This document shows, piece by piece, positions 1 through 9,900 of a stretch of 25,671 nt of DNA. Origin of the DNA: RGIG9041 sp045541455. GTDB taxonomy: Bacteria; Bacillota; Clostridia; Oscillospirales; QAKW01. A model generated the notes under the pieces. The model had not been told where the DNA came from and made no database searches. It was given only the letters and a program-made list of their open reading frames with translations. The stretch lies in the NCBI GenBank assembly GCA_045541455.1, contig JAZQJA010000031.1, positions 1 through 25,671 on the forward strand, written 5' to 3'. The translations under genes were made by a program, and so were the position numbers. Numbering within the stretch: position 1 is the stretch's first letter; every line of letters begins with the position of its first letter.

Positions 1-2
1 CA

Positions 3-587
3 TGGCTACGATCCGACTTGGGTGATATTTTAAACGCCAAAATAACGCATCTTGAGCAGTTTGGAGCCTTTGCAGACATTGGATGCGGTATTATTTCAAT
101 GATAGCAATTGATAACATTTCCGTTTCCCGAATAGAACATCCTAAAAACCGTTTTTCTGTTGGCATGGATGTAAAAGCAATTGTAAAATCAATTGACTGT
201 TTGCAAAAACGTGTTTATCTTTCTCATAAAGAATTACTTGGCAGTTGGGAACAAAATGCTAAACGTTTTAAACCCGGTGAAACTGTTTCAGGAATAGTGC
301 GTAGCATAGAAAGTTACGGTATTTTTATTGAACTTATGCCTAACCTTGCAGGCCTTGCGGAACTAACACCCAATATTGCTGTCGGCAGTAAAGTCAGTGT
401 ATATATAAAAAGTATAATACCCGATAAAATGAAAGTAAAACTTGCCATCGTCGAAACTACAGACTTTTCAACAGATGCCGAACCTTTTGAGTATTTCTAT
501 GAAGGTGAGCATATCGATTTTTGGAGATATTCACCTACAAACTGCAGTAAAGTTATAGAGACAGTGTTTGATCACGCAATAAAATAA
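3..587 (+). CDS. S1 RNA-binding domain protein, 5'-truncated by the window edge
   Basis: The reading frame is open back to the first bases, so the gene begins upstream; about 194 C-terminal residues are present. Two S1 (OB-fold RNA-binding) repeats are visible. The first begins at GDILNAKITHLEQFGAFADI. The second begins at KPGETVSGIVRSIESYGIF. Both have the typical G-x-V/I ... FG/YG-x-F aromatic RNA-binding strand. The C-terminal tail, with HIDFWRYSP and ending VIETVFDHAIK, matches a ribosomal-S1-like protein that I recognise from Clostridia, which normally has about 100 more N-terminal residues. It is expected to be cytoplasmic and to bind RNA or ribosomes; its exact role is not established. 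A TTG at 18-20 could be read as a start, but it lies inside the first S1 fold and has no ribosome site. The gene ends at a strong terminator, so it is the last gene of its transcript. Confidence 0.85.
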   Translation, partial: WLRSDLGDILNAKITHLEQFGAFADIGCGIISMIAIDNISVSRIEHPKNRFSVGMDVKAIVKSIDCLQKRVYLSHKELLGSWEQNAKRFKPGETVSGIVRSIESYGIFIELMPNLAGLAELTPNIAVGSKVSVYIKSIIPDKMKVKLAIVETTDFSTDAEPFEYFYEGEHIDFWRYSPTNCSKVIETVFDHAIK

Positions 588-591
588 AATT

Positions 592-632
592 AAAACCTGT
601 ATATGTGCCAAAAGCAATATATAGGTTTTTTT
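592..632 (+). terminator. Intrinsic terminator of the S1-domain gene
   Basis: An 11-bp stem (594-604 with 617-627, one G-U pair) is followed by a run of seven T (626-632). It lies five bases after the stop codon and directly before the promoter of the next gene. Confidence 0.85.
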
Positions 633-634
633 AC

Positions 635-663
635 TTGACTTAGTTATATTAAACTAATATAAT
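635..663 (+). promoter_or_regulatory. Sigma-A promoter of the GH78-like gene
   Basis: TTGACT (635-640), a 17-base spacer and TATAAT (658-663) match the vegetative consensus closely. Transcription would start near 670, about 23 bases before the GTG start, leaving only room for the ribosome site (AAGGGAG, ending at 685). No operator-like repeat is obvious. Confidence 0.8.
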
Positions 664-692
664 TATCGTAACAAACCAAAGGGAGTGTAATT

Positions 693-2612
693 GTGAAAAA
701 ATCTAAATGGATTTGGGTTAATACTACGCCTACAAAAGATTCTTATGGTGAATTTTACGATTGTTTTAATTACCAGAAAGGTAAAGCATTCATTGAAATA
801 TCAGCCGATTCAAATTATGCACTTTATATCAATGGTGAATTTGTGCAATGCGGACAATATCCTGATTTTCCGCACTATAAAATATATGACGAAATTGATA
901 TAACCAAATATTGTAAAAAAGGCAAAAACAGTGTAGCTTTGGTTGTGTGGTATTACGGAGAATCCAATATGAGTTATTTTCCTGGTAATGCATCGCTTCG
1001 CTTTGAAATTTGCGTTGATGATGTTTTGGTTTGTTATTCATCAAAGAGTACTCTTTCAAGACTTAGCGTTGCATACAAAAACTCAAACCTTAAAAAAATC
1101 ACAGGACAGATTGGGTATAGCTATTTTTATGATATAACCAAAGAAGATGATTGGAAAATAGGAAATCTTTGCTGTTTTAATGATAGTGTAGAATTAGACC
1201 AGGATTTACCGCTTTATCGGCGTCCCATAGAAAAGTGTGTTATTGGTACACGCTGTAATACAACTTTATTAGCATCTAATGATGGTACACATTTTTTATT
1301 TGATCTTGGCAAAGAGGAAGTCGGATTTCTTACTTTAAAACTTAATTCTTCCAAAAATCAAACTGTTGTTATATGTTATGGCGAGCATATTGTTGATGGC
1401 GGTGTACGCAGAAGAATAGGTACACACCGTGATTTTAGCGTAGAGGTGGTAGTAGGTGCGGGTGAAAACCAATATACAAATCCATTCCGCCGTCTTGGAT
1501 TGCGTTATATTGAAGTGTTTTGTGAACATCCTATTGATGTTGAATACATTTCTGTTTTACCGGTGTACTATCCTGTAAAAAAAGTTCAAAAACAACCTAA
1601 AAATGCAGTTTACAAACGCATTTATAATACCGCAGTAAGAACGCTTGAATTGTGTATGCACGACCATTATGAAGACTGTCCGTGGCGTGAGCAGGCATTG
1701 TTTGTACTTGATGCCAGAAACCAAATGCTGTTTGGCTACTATGCTTTTGAGAATTTTAAATTTGCGCGCGCAAACCTTAAGCTTATCAGTAAAGATAATA
1801 GGCAGGATAACCATCTTTCAATATGTATTCCAAGCGGAATTGATCAAGTTATACCGTCTTTTTCATTATTTTATATAATTGCTGTATATGAGTATGTAAC
1901 TCACACAAATGATATTGAACTTTTAAAAGAGGTATATCCCAAACTATGCTCTGTTTTAAAAGTATTTACTGACAATATGCATGCAAATCTTGTTTTAAAC
2001 TTCACGCAACCGTGTCAATGGAATTTTTATGAGTGGTCCCCGGGTCTTAATGGTCATGATAAATATGACGGTAAACAGTTTGACACGGCACTTAACTGCA
2101 TATTAGTTATGGCACTCAAATGTATGTCTGATTTGTCAAAAACGTTGTGTATTGATAACGATTATCTTGGTATTGCTGATAATATTATTATAGCTATGCG
2201 TGAAAAACTGTTTGATTCAAACCTTTTATTGTTTGTAAATAATAATCATGACGATAGAGTAAGTGAACTTGTAAACTCATTTGCTCTAATTTGCGGTGCT
2301 GTACCTGACGAATATAAAAATCATGTTGCTCAAAAGCTTGTATGCAGTGATGAGCTTACTCCTGCAACACTTAGTATGCTTGGTTTTAAATACGATGCTT
2401 TAATTTCGGTTGATAAAGATAAGTATAAACCTTATATACTAAAAGACATTGAAACAAGATTTACCCGTATGCTTGATAACGGTGCTACATCTTTTTGGGA
2501 AACTGAAAAAGGGGAAAGTGATTTTAAAGGTGCAGGCAGTTTGTGTCATGGTTGGAGTTCTATACCGGTTTATTACTTTAATATTTTATTAAACGAAGAT
2601 GAGTGGCAATAA
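693..2612 (+). CDS. GH78-family-like alpha-L-rhamnosidase (cytoplasmic)
   Basis: A protein of 639 residues starting at GTG, seven bases after GGGAG. The N-terminal third is a beta-rich lectin-like domain (around residues 30-110, with YALYINGEFV). The C-terminal half is an (alpha/alpha)6 glycosidase barrel. The GH78 acidic cluster is present in DCPWREQALFVLD: D328, E333 and D340 keep the spacing of Asp567/Glu572/Asp579 in Bacillus RhaB. The late catalytic Glu is probably E603 in SFWETEKG. Family members release terminal alpha-L-rhamnose from glycosides or pectin fragments. There is no signal peptide, so it would act on imported oligosaccharides. It stands alone between its own promoter and a terminator; no rhamnose transporter, isomerase or kinase is nearby. 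It is shorter than classical GH78 enzymes (about 900 residues), so the exact sugar specificity is uncertain. Confidence 0.8.
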   Translation: MKKSKWIWVNTTPTKDSYGEFYDCFNYQKGKAFIEISADSNYALYINGEFVQCGQYPDFPHYKIYDEIDITKYCKKGKNSVALVVWYYGESNMSYFPGNASLRFEICVDDVLVCYSSKSTLSRLSVAYKNSNLKKITGQIGYSYFYDITKEDDWKIGNLCCFNDSVELDQDLPLYRRPIEKCVIGTRCNTTLLASNDGTHFLFDLGKEEVGFLTLKLNSSKNQTVVICYGEHIVDGGVRRRIGTHRDFSVEVVVGAGENQYTNPFRRLGLRYIEVFCEHPIDVEYISVLPVYYPVKKVQKQPKNAVYKRIYNTAVRTLELCMHDHYEDCPWREQALFVLDARNQMLFGYYAFENFKFARANLKLISKDNRQDNHLSICIPSGIDQVIPSFSLFYIIAVYEYVTHTNDIELLKEVYPKLCSVLKVFTDNMHANLVLNFTQPCQWNFYEWSPGLNGHDKYDGKQFDTALNCILVMALKCMSDLSKTLCIDNDYLGIADNIIIAMREKLFDSNLLLFVNNNHDDRVSELVNSFALICGAVPDEYKNHVAQKLVCSDELTPATLSMLGFKYDALISVDKDKYKPYILKDIETRFTRMLDNGATSFWETEKGESDFKGAGSLCHGWSSIPVYYFNILLNEDEWQ

Positions 2613-2615
2613 AAA

Positions 2616-2657
2616 AAGAGCTGAAAACAATTTGTTTTCATTTCTTTTTTTATTTTT
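2616..2657. terminator. Bidirectional terminator between the GH78-like gene and pyrI
   Basis: The perfect inverted repeat TGAAAACA / TGTTTTCA (2622-2640) is followed on the plus strand by a T-rich tract (2641-2657). On the minus strand it is followed by a run of seven T (complement of 2612-2618). It can end both convergent transcripts. The pyrI stop codon (2650-2652) lies in the plus-strand T tract. Confidence 0.8.
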
Positions 2658-3069
2658 TCAATTTACTATCGCAGTAAATACAACGGTAAACCTTGTTATC
2701 TTTGTCAGTTAGTTTAAATATTTGTGGCAATTCCTGTTCAGTAGATGTTATACATCTTGGGTTTTTACAAATACAAATATTTTCAATCGTTTTGGGTAGT
2801 TCTAAGTGTTTTTTCTCACAAAGTTTTCCGTCTTTGATAATATTTATAGTAATGTCAGGAGCAATGTAACCTAAAACATCAAGTGACAAATTAATGTCTG
2901 CATCAATCTTTATTATATCTTTTTTGCCCATTTTTTTACTGGGCGCATTTTGTATTACAGCAACTGGACAACTTGCTTTATCAAGTTCTAAAAGATTGTA
3001 AATATCAAGGCTTTTTCCTGCTTTAATATGGTCAATAACATAACCGTTTTTTATAGAATCAATATACAT
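2650..3069 (-). CDS. pyrI: Aspartate carbamoyltransferase regulatory subunit PyrI
   Basis: A protein of 139 residues (E. coli PyrI has 153). The N-terminal allosteric domain begins YIDSIKNGYVIDHI, which matches the nucleotide-binding region of PyrI; CTP and ATP bind there and adjust activity of the catalytic trimer. The C-terminal zinc domain has its four cysteines, C101 and C106 (CKNPRC, C-x4-C) and C130 and C133 (CIYC, C-x2-C), which hold the contact with PyrB. The start lies one base after the pyrB stop (TGA-T-ATG), with a G-rich ribosome site inside the pyrB end, so the two are probably translationally coupled. It is the last gene of the operon. Its presence predicts a PyrB6-PyrI6 type, feedback-inhibited enzyme. 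Confidence 0.95.
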   Translation of the reverse strand: MYIDSIKNGYVIDHIKAGKSLDIYNLLELDKASCPVAVIQNAPSKKMGKKDIIKIDADINLSLDVLGYIAPDITINIIKDGKLCEKKHLELPKTIENICICKNPRCITSTEQELPQIFKLTDKDNKVYRCIYCDSKLKK

Positions 3070-3070
3070 A

Positions 3071-3985
3071 TCACTCTACCCCCAACAGTTTCATAATAAG
3101 TGCCATTCTTATATATTTGCCGTTGAGCACTTGCTTAAAATAGCATGCGCGCTTATCATCATCAATTGCAACTGAAATTTCATTGACACGTGGCAGGGGA
3201 TGCATAATACATAAATCATCTTTTGCGGTTTTCAGTTTATCAGGTGTTAATACATAACTATCTTTTAGTCTTATATAATCTGCTTCATTAAAAAATCTTT
3301 CGCGCTGTACTCTTGTCATATATAAAATGTCAAGGTCGCCAATAATTTCCATAAGGTCTTCTGTTTCACTGTACGGCATATTGTTTTTATCAAGCACGTC
3401 TTTTTTAATGTAATCCGGCAATTTTAATTCGTCGGGTGAAACTAAAACGATATTAATATTTTCATATCTTGAAAGTGCAGAGATAAGAGAATGTACCGTG
3501 CGGCCAAACTTTAAATCGCCGCAAAAACCTATTGTAAAGTTTTTTATTTCACCGCGCTCACGTTTAATAGTTAAAAGGTCAGTCAATGTTTGCGTTGGGT
3601 GATTGTGGCCGCCGTCACCTGCATTAATTACAGGTATTGATGCGTTCATCGAAGCAACAAGTGGTGCGCCTTCTTTTGGGTGGCGCATAGCAATAATGTC
3701 AGCATAGCAACTAACAGTTTTTGCAGTGTCAGCAACACTTTCACCTTTTGCCGACGAGCAACTTGCTGCTTCAGAAAAACCAAGCACATTTCCGCCAAGT
3801 TCATACATAGCTGCTTCAAAACTGAGTCTTGTTCTTGTAGAGGGCTCAAAGAAAAGTGTTGCAAGTTTTTTTCCTTTGCATTTTTCACTGTATTTGGACT
3901 TGTTTTCTATAATATCTTCCGCAACAGCAATTAACTCATCAATTTCGCTTGTTTCCAGCTCGAGTATATCAATAAGACTTCTCAT
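3071..3985 (-). CDS. pyrB: Aspartate carbamoyltransferase catalytic subunit PyrB
   Basis: A protein of 304 residues, the usual length. It condenses carbamoyl phosphate with L-aspartate to give N-carbamoyl-aspartate, the committed step of pyrimidine synthesis. Carbamoyl-phosphate motifs are intact: FEPSTRTR at 46-53, the mobile-loop Lys in SSAKGES (K80), the GDGGHNHPTQ segment at about 123-132, and HPLPR at 262-266. The aspartate-side TRVQRERF segment lies near 224-231. The ATG is two bases after the pyrE stop, with its ribosome site (AGGT) inside the last pyrE codons. It is followed by pyrI, as expected for a class B enzyme made of catalytic and regulatory subunits. Confidence 0.97.
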   Translation of the reverse strand: MRSLIDILELETSEIDELIAVAEDIIENKSKYSEKCKGKKLATLFFEPSTRTRLSFEAAMYELGGNVLGFSEAASCSSAKGESVADTAKTVSCYADIIAMRHPKEGAPLVASMNASIPVINAGDGGHNHPTQTLTDLLTIKRERGEIKNFTIGFCGDLKFGRTVHSLISALSRYENINIVLVSPDELKLPDYIKKDVLDKNNMPYSETEDLMEIIGDLDILYMTRVQRERFFNEADYIRLKDSYVLTPDKLKTAKDDLCIMHPLPRVNEISVAIDDDKRACYFKQVLNGKYIRMALIMKLLGVE

Positions 3986-3987
3986 AA

Positions 3988-4620
3988 TTATTTACCTATC
4001 CAACTCTCGTCTGAAGGATTATTTCTAAATTTAATAAGTCTTTCTACATCTTCTTTTTTGATGTATCCTGTTTCTGCTGCGGTTTCAGCAACGGCATCAA
4101 AGTCGGTAAGACTAATATTTTTAACGTTAGCAGCAGCAAGCCTGTCAAGACCTTTTTGCATACCGTAAGTGAATATACTGGCAATACCCAAAACTTCAGC
4201 ACCTGCTTCACGAAGTGTATCAACAACATCAATAACACTTCCGCCGGTTGAAATTAAGTCTTCAATAACAACAACTTTCTGCCCTTTTTCAAGTTTACCT
4301 TCAATTTTGTTTTGTCTACCGTGGTCTTTATTACCTGAGCGGACATACCCCATTGGAAGATCGAGAATTTGAGCAGTTATGGCAGCGTGGGCAATTCCTG
4401 CTGTACTTGTGCCCATCAGCACTTCGGCATCAGGGTAGTATTCTTTAACTATTTTAGCAAGACCGTTTTCAACATCACTGCGAATTTTTGGGTAAGCCAA
4501 AGTAAGCCTGTTATCACAATAAACAGGGCTTTTAATACCGCTTGCCCATGTAAACGGCTCGTCAGGTCTGAAAAATACAGCTTTGATTGAAAGTAAGTCT
4601 TTTGCAATAAGAGTTTTCAT
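3988..4620 (-). CDS. pyrE: Orotate phosphoribosyltransferase PyrE
   Basis: A protein of 210 residues. It joins orotate to PRPP, giving OMP. The type I phosphoribosyltransferase PRPP loop VVVIEDLISTGGS is at about 116-128, and the flexible catalytic loop is RSGNKDHGRQNK at about 94-105. I chose the ATG at 4618-4620 because GGAGGA lies seven bases upstream. A longer reading from TTG at 4635 would place that ribosome site inside the gene. The gap to pyrF is 16 bases and to pyrB two bases. The product feeds PyrF directly. Confidence 0.96.
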   Translation of the reverse strand: MKTLIAKDLLSIKAVFFRPDEPFTWASGIKSPVYCDNRLTLAYPKIRSDVENGLAKIVKEYYPDAEVLMGTSTAGIAHAAITAQILDLPMGYVRSGNKDHGRQNKIEGKLEKGQKVVVIEDLISTGGSVIDVVDTLREAGAEVLGIASIFTYGMQKGLDRLAAANVKNISLTDFDAVAETAAETGYIKKEDVERLIKFRNNPSDESWIGK

Positions 4621-4636
4621 AATTATATCCTCCAAA

Positions 4637-5335
4637 TTAATCTACAAATTCGTTAACGCAACGTTCATAAGCAGCAACGGGATCAGCAGCTGCTGTTATC
4701 GGTCTGCCAACAACAATATAGTCAGAGCCGATTTCTTTTGCAAGTGCAGGAGTTGTAACGCGCTTTTGGTCGCCGATATCACCGTCTGCAAAGCGGATAC
4801 CGGGAGTAATTGTAAGAAAATTGTTTCCGCAAATACTATGAACTTTTCCTGCTTCAAGCGGTGAACAAACAACACCGTCAAGACCTGCTTTTGCAGCGTT
4901 TGAGGCGTAATGCATAACAACTTTGTCAATAGGTTCTTTTATAAGTAAATCGTCTTCCATACTTTGCTGATCGGTAGATGTAAGCTGAGTTACAGCAATA
5001 AGTAACGGTCTTGTACCATCAGGTCTGGTAAGACCTTCAATAGCAGCTTGCATCATTCTTGTTGTACCGCTTGCATGCAGATTACACATATCTACATCAA
5101 GATTTGAAAGTACAGCCATCGCTTTTTTTACTGTATTTGGAATATCATGAAGTTTTAAATCAAGAAAAATCTTGTGTCCCATATTTTTAATTTCCTTGAC
5201 AATAGAGGGACCTTCTGCATAAAAAAGTTCCATACCGATTTTAACATACGGTTTTTTACCCTTGAATTTTGAAAGAAAATCAAGAGTTGCTTTTTTGCTT
5301 GCAAAATCACAAGCTATAATTACATCTTTTCCCAT
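4637..5335 (-). CDS. pyrF: Orotidine 5'-phosphate decarboxylase PyrF
   Basis: A protein of 232 residues, a TIM-barrel decarboxylase that turns OMP into UMP, the last step of the pathway. The catalytic Asp-Lys-Asp cluster is in FLDLKLHDIP (D59, K61, D64). The phosphate-binding C-terminal end has IVVGRPITAAADP. The ATG overlaps the pyrD stop by one base (TAATG). Its ribosome site AGGAGG lies within the last pyrD codons, so translation is probably coupled to pyrD. An upstream in-frame start at 5356 would lie before this ribosome site and is less likely. Confidence 0.96.
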   Translation of the reverse strand: MGKDVIIACDFASKKATLDFLSKFKGKKPYVKIGMELFYAEGPSIVKEIKNMGHKIFLDLKLHDIPNTVKKAMAVLSNLDVDMCNLHASGTTRMMQAAIEGLTRPDGTRPLLIAVTQLTSTDQQSMEDDLLIKEPIDKVVMHYASNAAKAGLDGVVCSPLEAGKVHSICGNNFLTITPGIRFADGDIGDQKRVTTPALAKEIGSDYIVVGRPITAAADPVAAYERCVNEFVD

Positions 5336-6246
5336 TAGTTTACTCCTCCTATACAATCTTTAAGTGATTTAATATTGTATTTGTCCATAACTTCCGGAAG
5401 TTTTTCAATGATTGTTTTGCAGACATACGGGTCAACAAGATTTTGTGCACCTATTTCAACCGCGCTTGCACCTGCAAGCATCATTTCAACGACATTTTCA
5501 GCAGTTGCAATGCCGCCCACACCAATAATTGGGATGTTTACTGCTTTCGCAACTTGATACACCATTCTTACTGCAACAGGGAAAATGGCGGGACCTGAAA
5601 AACCGCCCATTGTATTTGCAATAACCGGCTTTTTGGTTTTAAGATCAATTCTCATACCCATTAAAGTGTTTATCAAACAAATACCGTCAGCACCTTCTGC
5701 CTCGCACGCTTTTGCAATTTCAACAATATCTGTGACATTGGGGGAAAGTTTAATGACAACCGGTTTTTTTACTGCTTTTTTAATGCGCCTTGTAATTTCA
5801 CCGGCAGACTTTGCGCTTGTGCCAAAACTCATACCGCCGCAATGCACATTGGGACAAGAGATATTAACTTCAATTATGCCAATCTGTGATGCGTTGTCAA
5901 AGGCAACACAAACTTCTTCATATTCTTCGGGTGAAAATCCGCACGCATTGGCAACGGCAGGCTTGTGAAAAACCTTTTCAAGTTTTTTGAGTTCTGAATT
6001 AATAACTGCGTCAATACCGGGGTTTTGCAGTCCGACCGAGTTTATAAGACCAGATGTGCATTCTGCAATTCTGGGTGTAGGGTTTCCAAACCGTGCTTGT
6101 TTTGTTGTGCCTTTAAGCGCAATACTTCCAAGTATATTTATATCATAAATATCAGCAAATTCATATCCAAAACCAAAAGTACCGCTTGCAGGAATAATAG
6201 GATTATCAAGCTTTACACCGCAAAGATTTACCGATAAATCTACCAT
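5335..6246 (-). CDS. pyrD: Dihydroorotate dehydrogenase class IB, catalytic subunit PyrD
   Basis: A protein of 303 residues, an FMN-containing TIM barrel that oxidises dihydroorotate to orotate. The catalytic base of class 1 enzymes is a cysteine, here C131 in NISCPNVHCGG. FMN-binding features include the N-terminal NPIIPASGTFG, ALKGTT near 43-48 and the late GVGGI. Class IB works as a complex with the iron-sulfur flavoprotein PyrK and passes electrons to NAD+. The directly preceding pyrK gene supports this class. The gene overlaps pyrK by seven bases, and its ribosome site AAGGAGGAG is made of pyrK codons. Confidence 0.97.
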   Translation of the reverse strand: MVDLSVNLCGVKLDNPIIPASGTFGFGYEFADIYDINILGSIALKGTTKQARFGNPTPRIAECTSGLINSVGLQNPGIDAVINSELKKLEKVFHKPAVANACGFSPEEYEEVCVAFDNASQIGIIEVNISCPNVHCGGMSFGTSAKSAGEITRRIKKAVKKPVVIKLSPNVTDIVEIAKACEAEGADGICLINTLMGMRIDLKTKKPVIANTMGGFSGPAIFPVAVRMVYQVAKAVNIPIIGVGGIATAENVVEMMLAGASAVEIGAQNLVDPYVCKTIIEKLPEVMDKYNIKSLKDCIGGVN

Positions 6247-6965
6247 ATAATCTCCTCCTTAACAAGCACCGGTCCGTCAGTGCAAATTCGCTTGTTGCCA
6301 TATTTTGTTTTGCAACTGCAACCCATACACGCACCAAAACCACAGCCCATTCTCTCTTCAAAACTGAACTGACCTGATGTGTTTATAGTGTTGTAAACTG
6401 CCTTTAGCATCGGCTCGGGTCCGCAGGTATATACGTATGAATAGCCGTCTTTAATAGCATCAGTTACAAATCCTTTTATACCGTAAGAGCCATCAACGGT
6501 AGTAACAAAAACATCAGCACCAAGTTTTTCAAACTCGTTTTTATAGAATATTTCATCTTTATTGTTAAAACCAAGGATTACAGTAACATTGCAGCCTTTA
6601 TTTTTAAGATCTTTACATAGTCTGTAAAGCGGCGGAACACCTACACCACCACCAATTAGCAGGGGAGAGTTGCCACTTAATGATAGGTCGTAACCGTTGC
6701 CAAGTCCTGTTAAAAGATCAAGCTTTTTACCCTTTTCTAGCTTACTCATTTTCTCAGTGCCCGCACCAACTACTTTGTATATTATAGTGAGTGTGCTCTC
6801 TGAATAATCACATACAGATATCGGTCTGCGAAGATAAAAGCCATCAAGCATGATATTAACGAAACCACCGGCTTTAATGCCTTCTGTATCGCCGATAAGA
6901 GTCATCTGATATGTGTTTTTTGCAACAGAAAAGTTTTCTGCAATAGTAAAAATACTTTGTTTCAT
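6240..6965 (-). CDS. pyrK: Dihydroorotate dehydrogenase electron-transfer subunit PyrK
   Basis: A protein of 241 residues from the ferredoxin-reductase family. It carries FAD and a [2Fe-2S] cluster and relays electrons from PyrD to NAD+. The FAD-binding RRPIS motif is at about 46-50, the nucleotide-binding GGGVGVPPLYRL segment at about 105-116, and the TCGPEPM motif near 181-187. The cluster ligands are C208, C213, C216 and C228 (GCGFGACMGC, then RIC). I chose the ATG at 6963-6965, four bases after GGAGG (complement of 6970-6974). An in-frame TTG at 6986 would put that site inside the gene and has none of its own. The carB stop is ten bases upstream. Confidence 0.95.
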   Translation of the reverse strand: MKQSIFTIAENFSVAKNTYQMTLIGDTEGIKAGGFVNIMLDGFYLRRPISVCDYSESTLTIIYKVVGAGTEKMSKLEKGKKLDLLTGLGNGYDLSLSGNSPLLIGGGVGVPPLYRLCKDLKNKGCNVTVILGFNNKDEIFYKNEFEKLGADVFVTTVDGSYGIKGFVTDAIKDGYSYVYTCGPEPMLKAVYNTINTSGQFSFEERMGCGFGACMGCSCKTKYGNKRICTDGPVLVKEEIIW

Positions 6966-6975
6966 TTTACCTCCG

Positions 6976-9900
6976 TTACATATCAATGGTTGAAATACCC
7001 ATAGTAGTTTCTTCTAACACATCAAGCAAAACTTTAACAGTGTCAAGAGCAGTAAATATAGTAACATTGTTTTGAACAGCACATTGACGGATTTCGTGAC
7101 CGTCTGACATAGCTCCTGTTGAGCCTGCATCACGGGTATTTATAACATAACTTACATGACCCTGACGAATGGAATCTAAAATTTCCTCACTGCCTTCGCT
7201 GAGCTTTTGTCTTATTCTTGTACGAATGCCGTGGTTTTTAAGAAAGATTGCAGTACCGTGTGTGGCTTCAATATTAAATCCCATATTGTAAAATCTTCTT
7301 ATAAGCGGTAAAGCTTCTTCTTTATCACAGTCGGCAATTGTAACAAGAATTGTACCGTAGTTTGTAAGTTGCATACCGGATGCTTGCAAAGCTTTGTATA
7401 ATGCACGGTTAAACTTGTTGTCATATCCTATTGCCTCACCGGTTGATTTCATTTCTGGTGAGAGATATGCATCAAGACCGCTGAGTTTGGAGAATGAAAA
7501 GGCAGGCACCTTTACATACCAACGTTCCTTTTCTTTTGGATAAAGTTCAGTTATTCCTTGGTCTTTCAACGATATACCGAGAATTACCTTTGTTGCAATA
7601 TCAGCAAGACTAAAGCCGGTAGATTTTGAAAGGAACGGTACAGTTCTTGAAGAACGAGGGTTTACCTCTATAATATAAACATCATCGTTTTTATCAACGA
7701 TAAACTGTATGTTATAAAGGCCTATAATTCCAATTCCTATACCCAATTTTTTGGTGTAATCAAGTATTGTGTTTTTAACTTTATCAGAGATGCTGAATGA
7801 CGGATAAACGCTGATACTGTCGCCTGAGTGAATACCTGTTCTTTCTACAAGTTCCATAATTCCGGGCACAAAAACATCTTTGCCGTCACAAATTGCATCA
7901 ACTTCAACTTCTTTACCTACAATATATTTGTCAACAAGAACAGGTTTGTCTTCATCAATCTCAACAGCTGTCTTTAGATAATGGCGCAGCATCTCTTCGT
8001 TTGTTACAATCTGCATTGCGCGTCCACCCAAAACAAAACTCGGACGTACAAGAACAGGGTAGCCAATATCCTCTGCTGCAGCAACGCCGTCTTCGATTTT
8101 TGTAACAGCGACACCCTTGGGTTGTGGAATGTTAAGACTTTTGAGCAACGCTTCAAATGCTTTTCTGTTTTCTGCTTTGTCAATTGCATCAACGTCTGTA
8201 CCAATAATTTTAACACCATGTTCCATAAGAGGTTCTGCAAGGTTAATAGCTGTCTGACCGCCGAGCGAAGCAATAACACCTAACGGTTTTTCAAGTTCAA
8301 TGATGTTCATTACGTCTTCTACAGTAAGTGGTTCAAAATAAAGTTTATCACTTATTGTATAGTCGGTAGAAACTGTTTCGGGGTTATTGTTAATTATAAT
8401 TGCTTCATATCCCATTTCTTTAATGGTCATAACTGCGTGAACAGTTGAATAGTCAAATTCAACACCTTGACCTATACGGATAGGACCGGACCCCAGTACG
8501 ACAATTTTCTTTCTGTCAGATGAAACCGATTCGTTTTCTGTTTCGTAGGTCGAATAAAAATAGGGGATATATCTGTCAAATTCAGCAGCACAAGTGTCTA
8601 TCATCTTGTATACAGGGAACATATTATTGGCTTTGCGTAAATCATATATTTCACGCTCTGTCTTGTTCCAAAGCATAGAAATGAACTTGTCTGAAAATCC
8701 AAATCTCTTTGCAGTATATAAAGTATCTATGTCGCCTACATTTTCTTTTACTAATTTTTCAATTTCTACAATGTTTTTAATTTTATCAAGAAACAACATA
8801 TCAATCTGTGTTGCATCGTAGATTATACCAAGGTCAGTTTTACGGCGCATAAGCTCGGCAATTGCCATATATCTGTCATCAGTACCGTTTTTGATGTACT
8901 CTATAAGTTGTTCGGTTGTAAATGAGTCGAATTTTTTGCTATATAAATGACAGACACCCGTTTCAAGCGAACGAACAGCTTTGAGTAAACTTTCCTCAAG
9001 TGTTCTGCCGATACTCATAACTTCACCGGTGGCTTTCATTTGTGTGCTGAGAGTATTGTTTGCATTTGTAAATTTATCAAATGGGAAACGAGGCATTTTT
9101 GTTACGATATAATCAAGCGTAGGCTCAAAACATGCAGGCTTGTCCTCAAGCATAATTTCGTCAAGGTGCATACCAACTGCAATTTTGGCAGTAACTTTTG
9201 CAATTGGATAGCCGCTGGCTTTAGATGCCAGTGCCGATGAACGTGAAACACGCGGATTTACCTCAATTAAATAATATTTAAAAGACTGTGGGTCTAGGGC
9301 GAACTGAACGTTACAACCGCCTTCAATTTTAAGTGCACGAATTATTTTAAGAGAACTATCACGCAATAAATGATACTCTTTATTTGTAAGAGTTTGGCTG
9401 GGTGCCACAACAATTGAGTCACCGGTATGAATGCCAACGGGGTCAATATTTTCCATACTACATACACCGATAGCTGTGTCATTACTGTCGCGGATGACCT
9501 CAAACTCAATTTCTTTGTATCCTTTTATGCTCTTTTCAACAAGAACCTGAGTAACAGGTGATAGTTTAAGCGCATTTTTTGTGATTTCTTCAAGCTCCTG
9601 TCTGTTGTCGGCAAAACCGCCGCCGGTACCGCCAAGGGTAAAAGCCGGGCGTAATACAACCGGGTATCCGATTTCTTCCGCAGCTTTTGCAGCTTCTTCA
9701 ATCGAATGAGCAATAATTGACGGCAAAATCGGCTCACCAAGTTCTTCACATAACTCTTTGAAAAGTTGTCTGTCTTCAGCTTTTTCTATGCTTTCACAGT
9801 TTGTTCCCAAAAGTTCAATTTGGCATTCATCAAGAATACCTTTTTTTGCTAGTTGCATTGCAAGGTTAAGACCTGTCTGACCGCCAATTCCTGGCACAAT

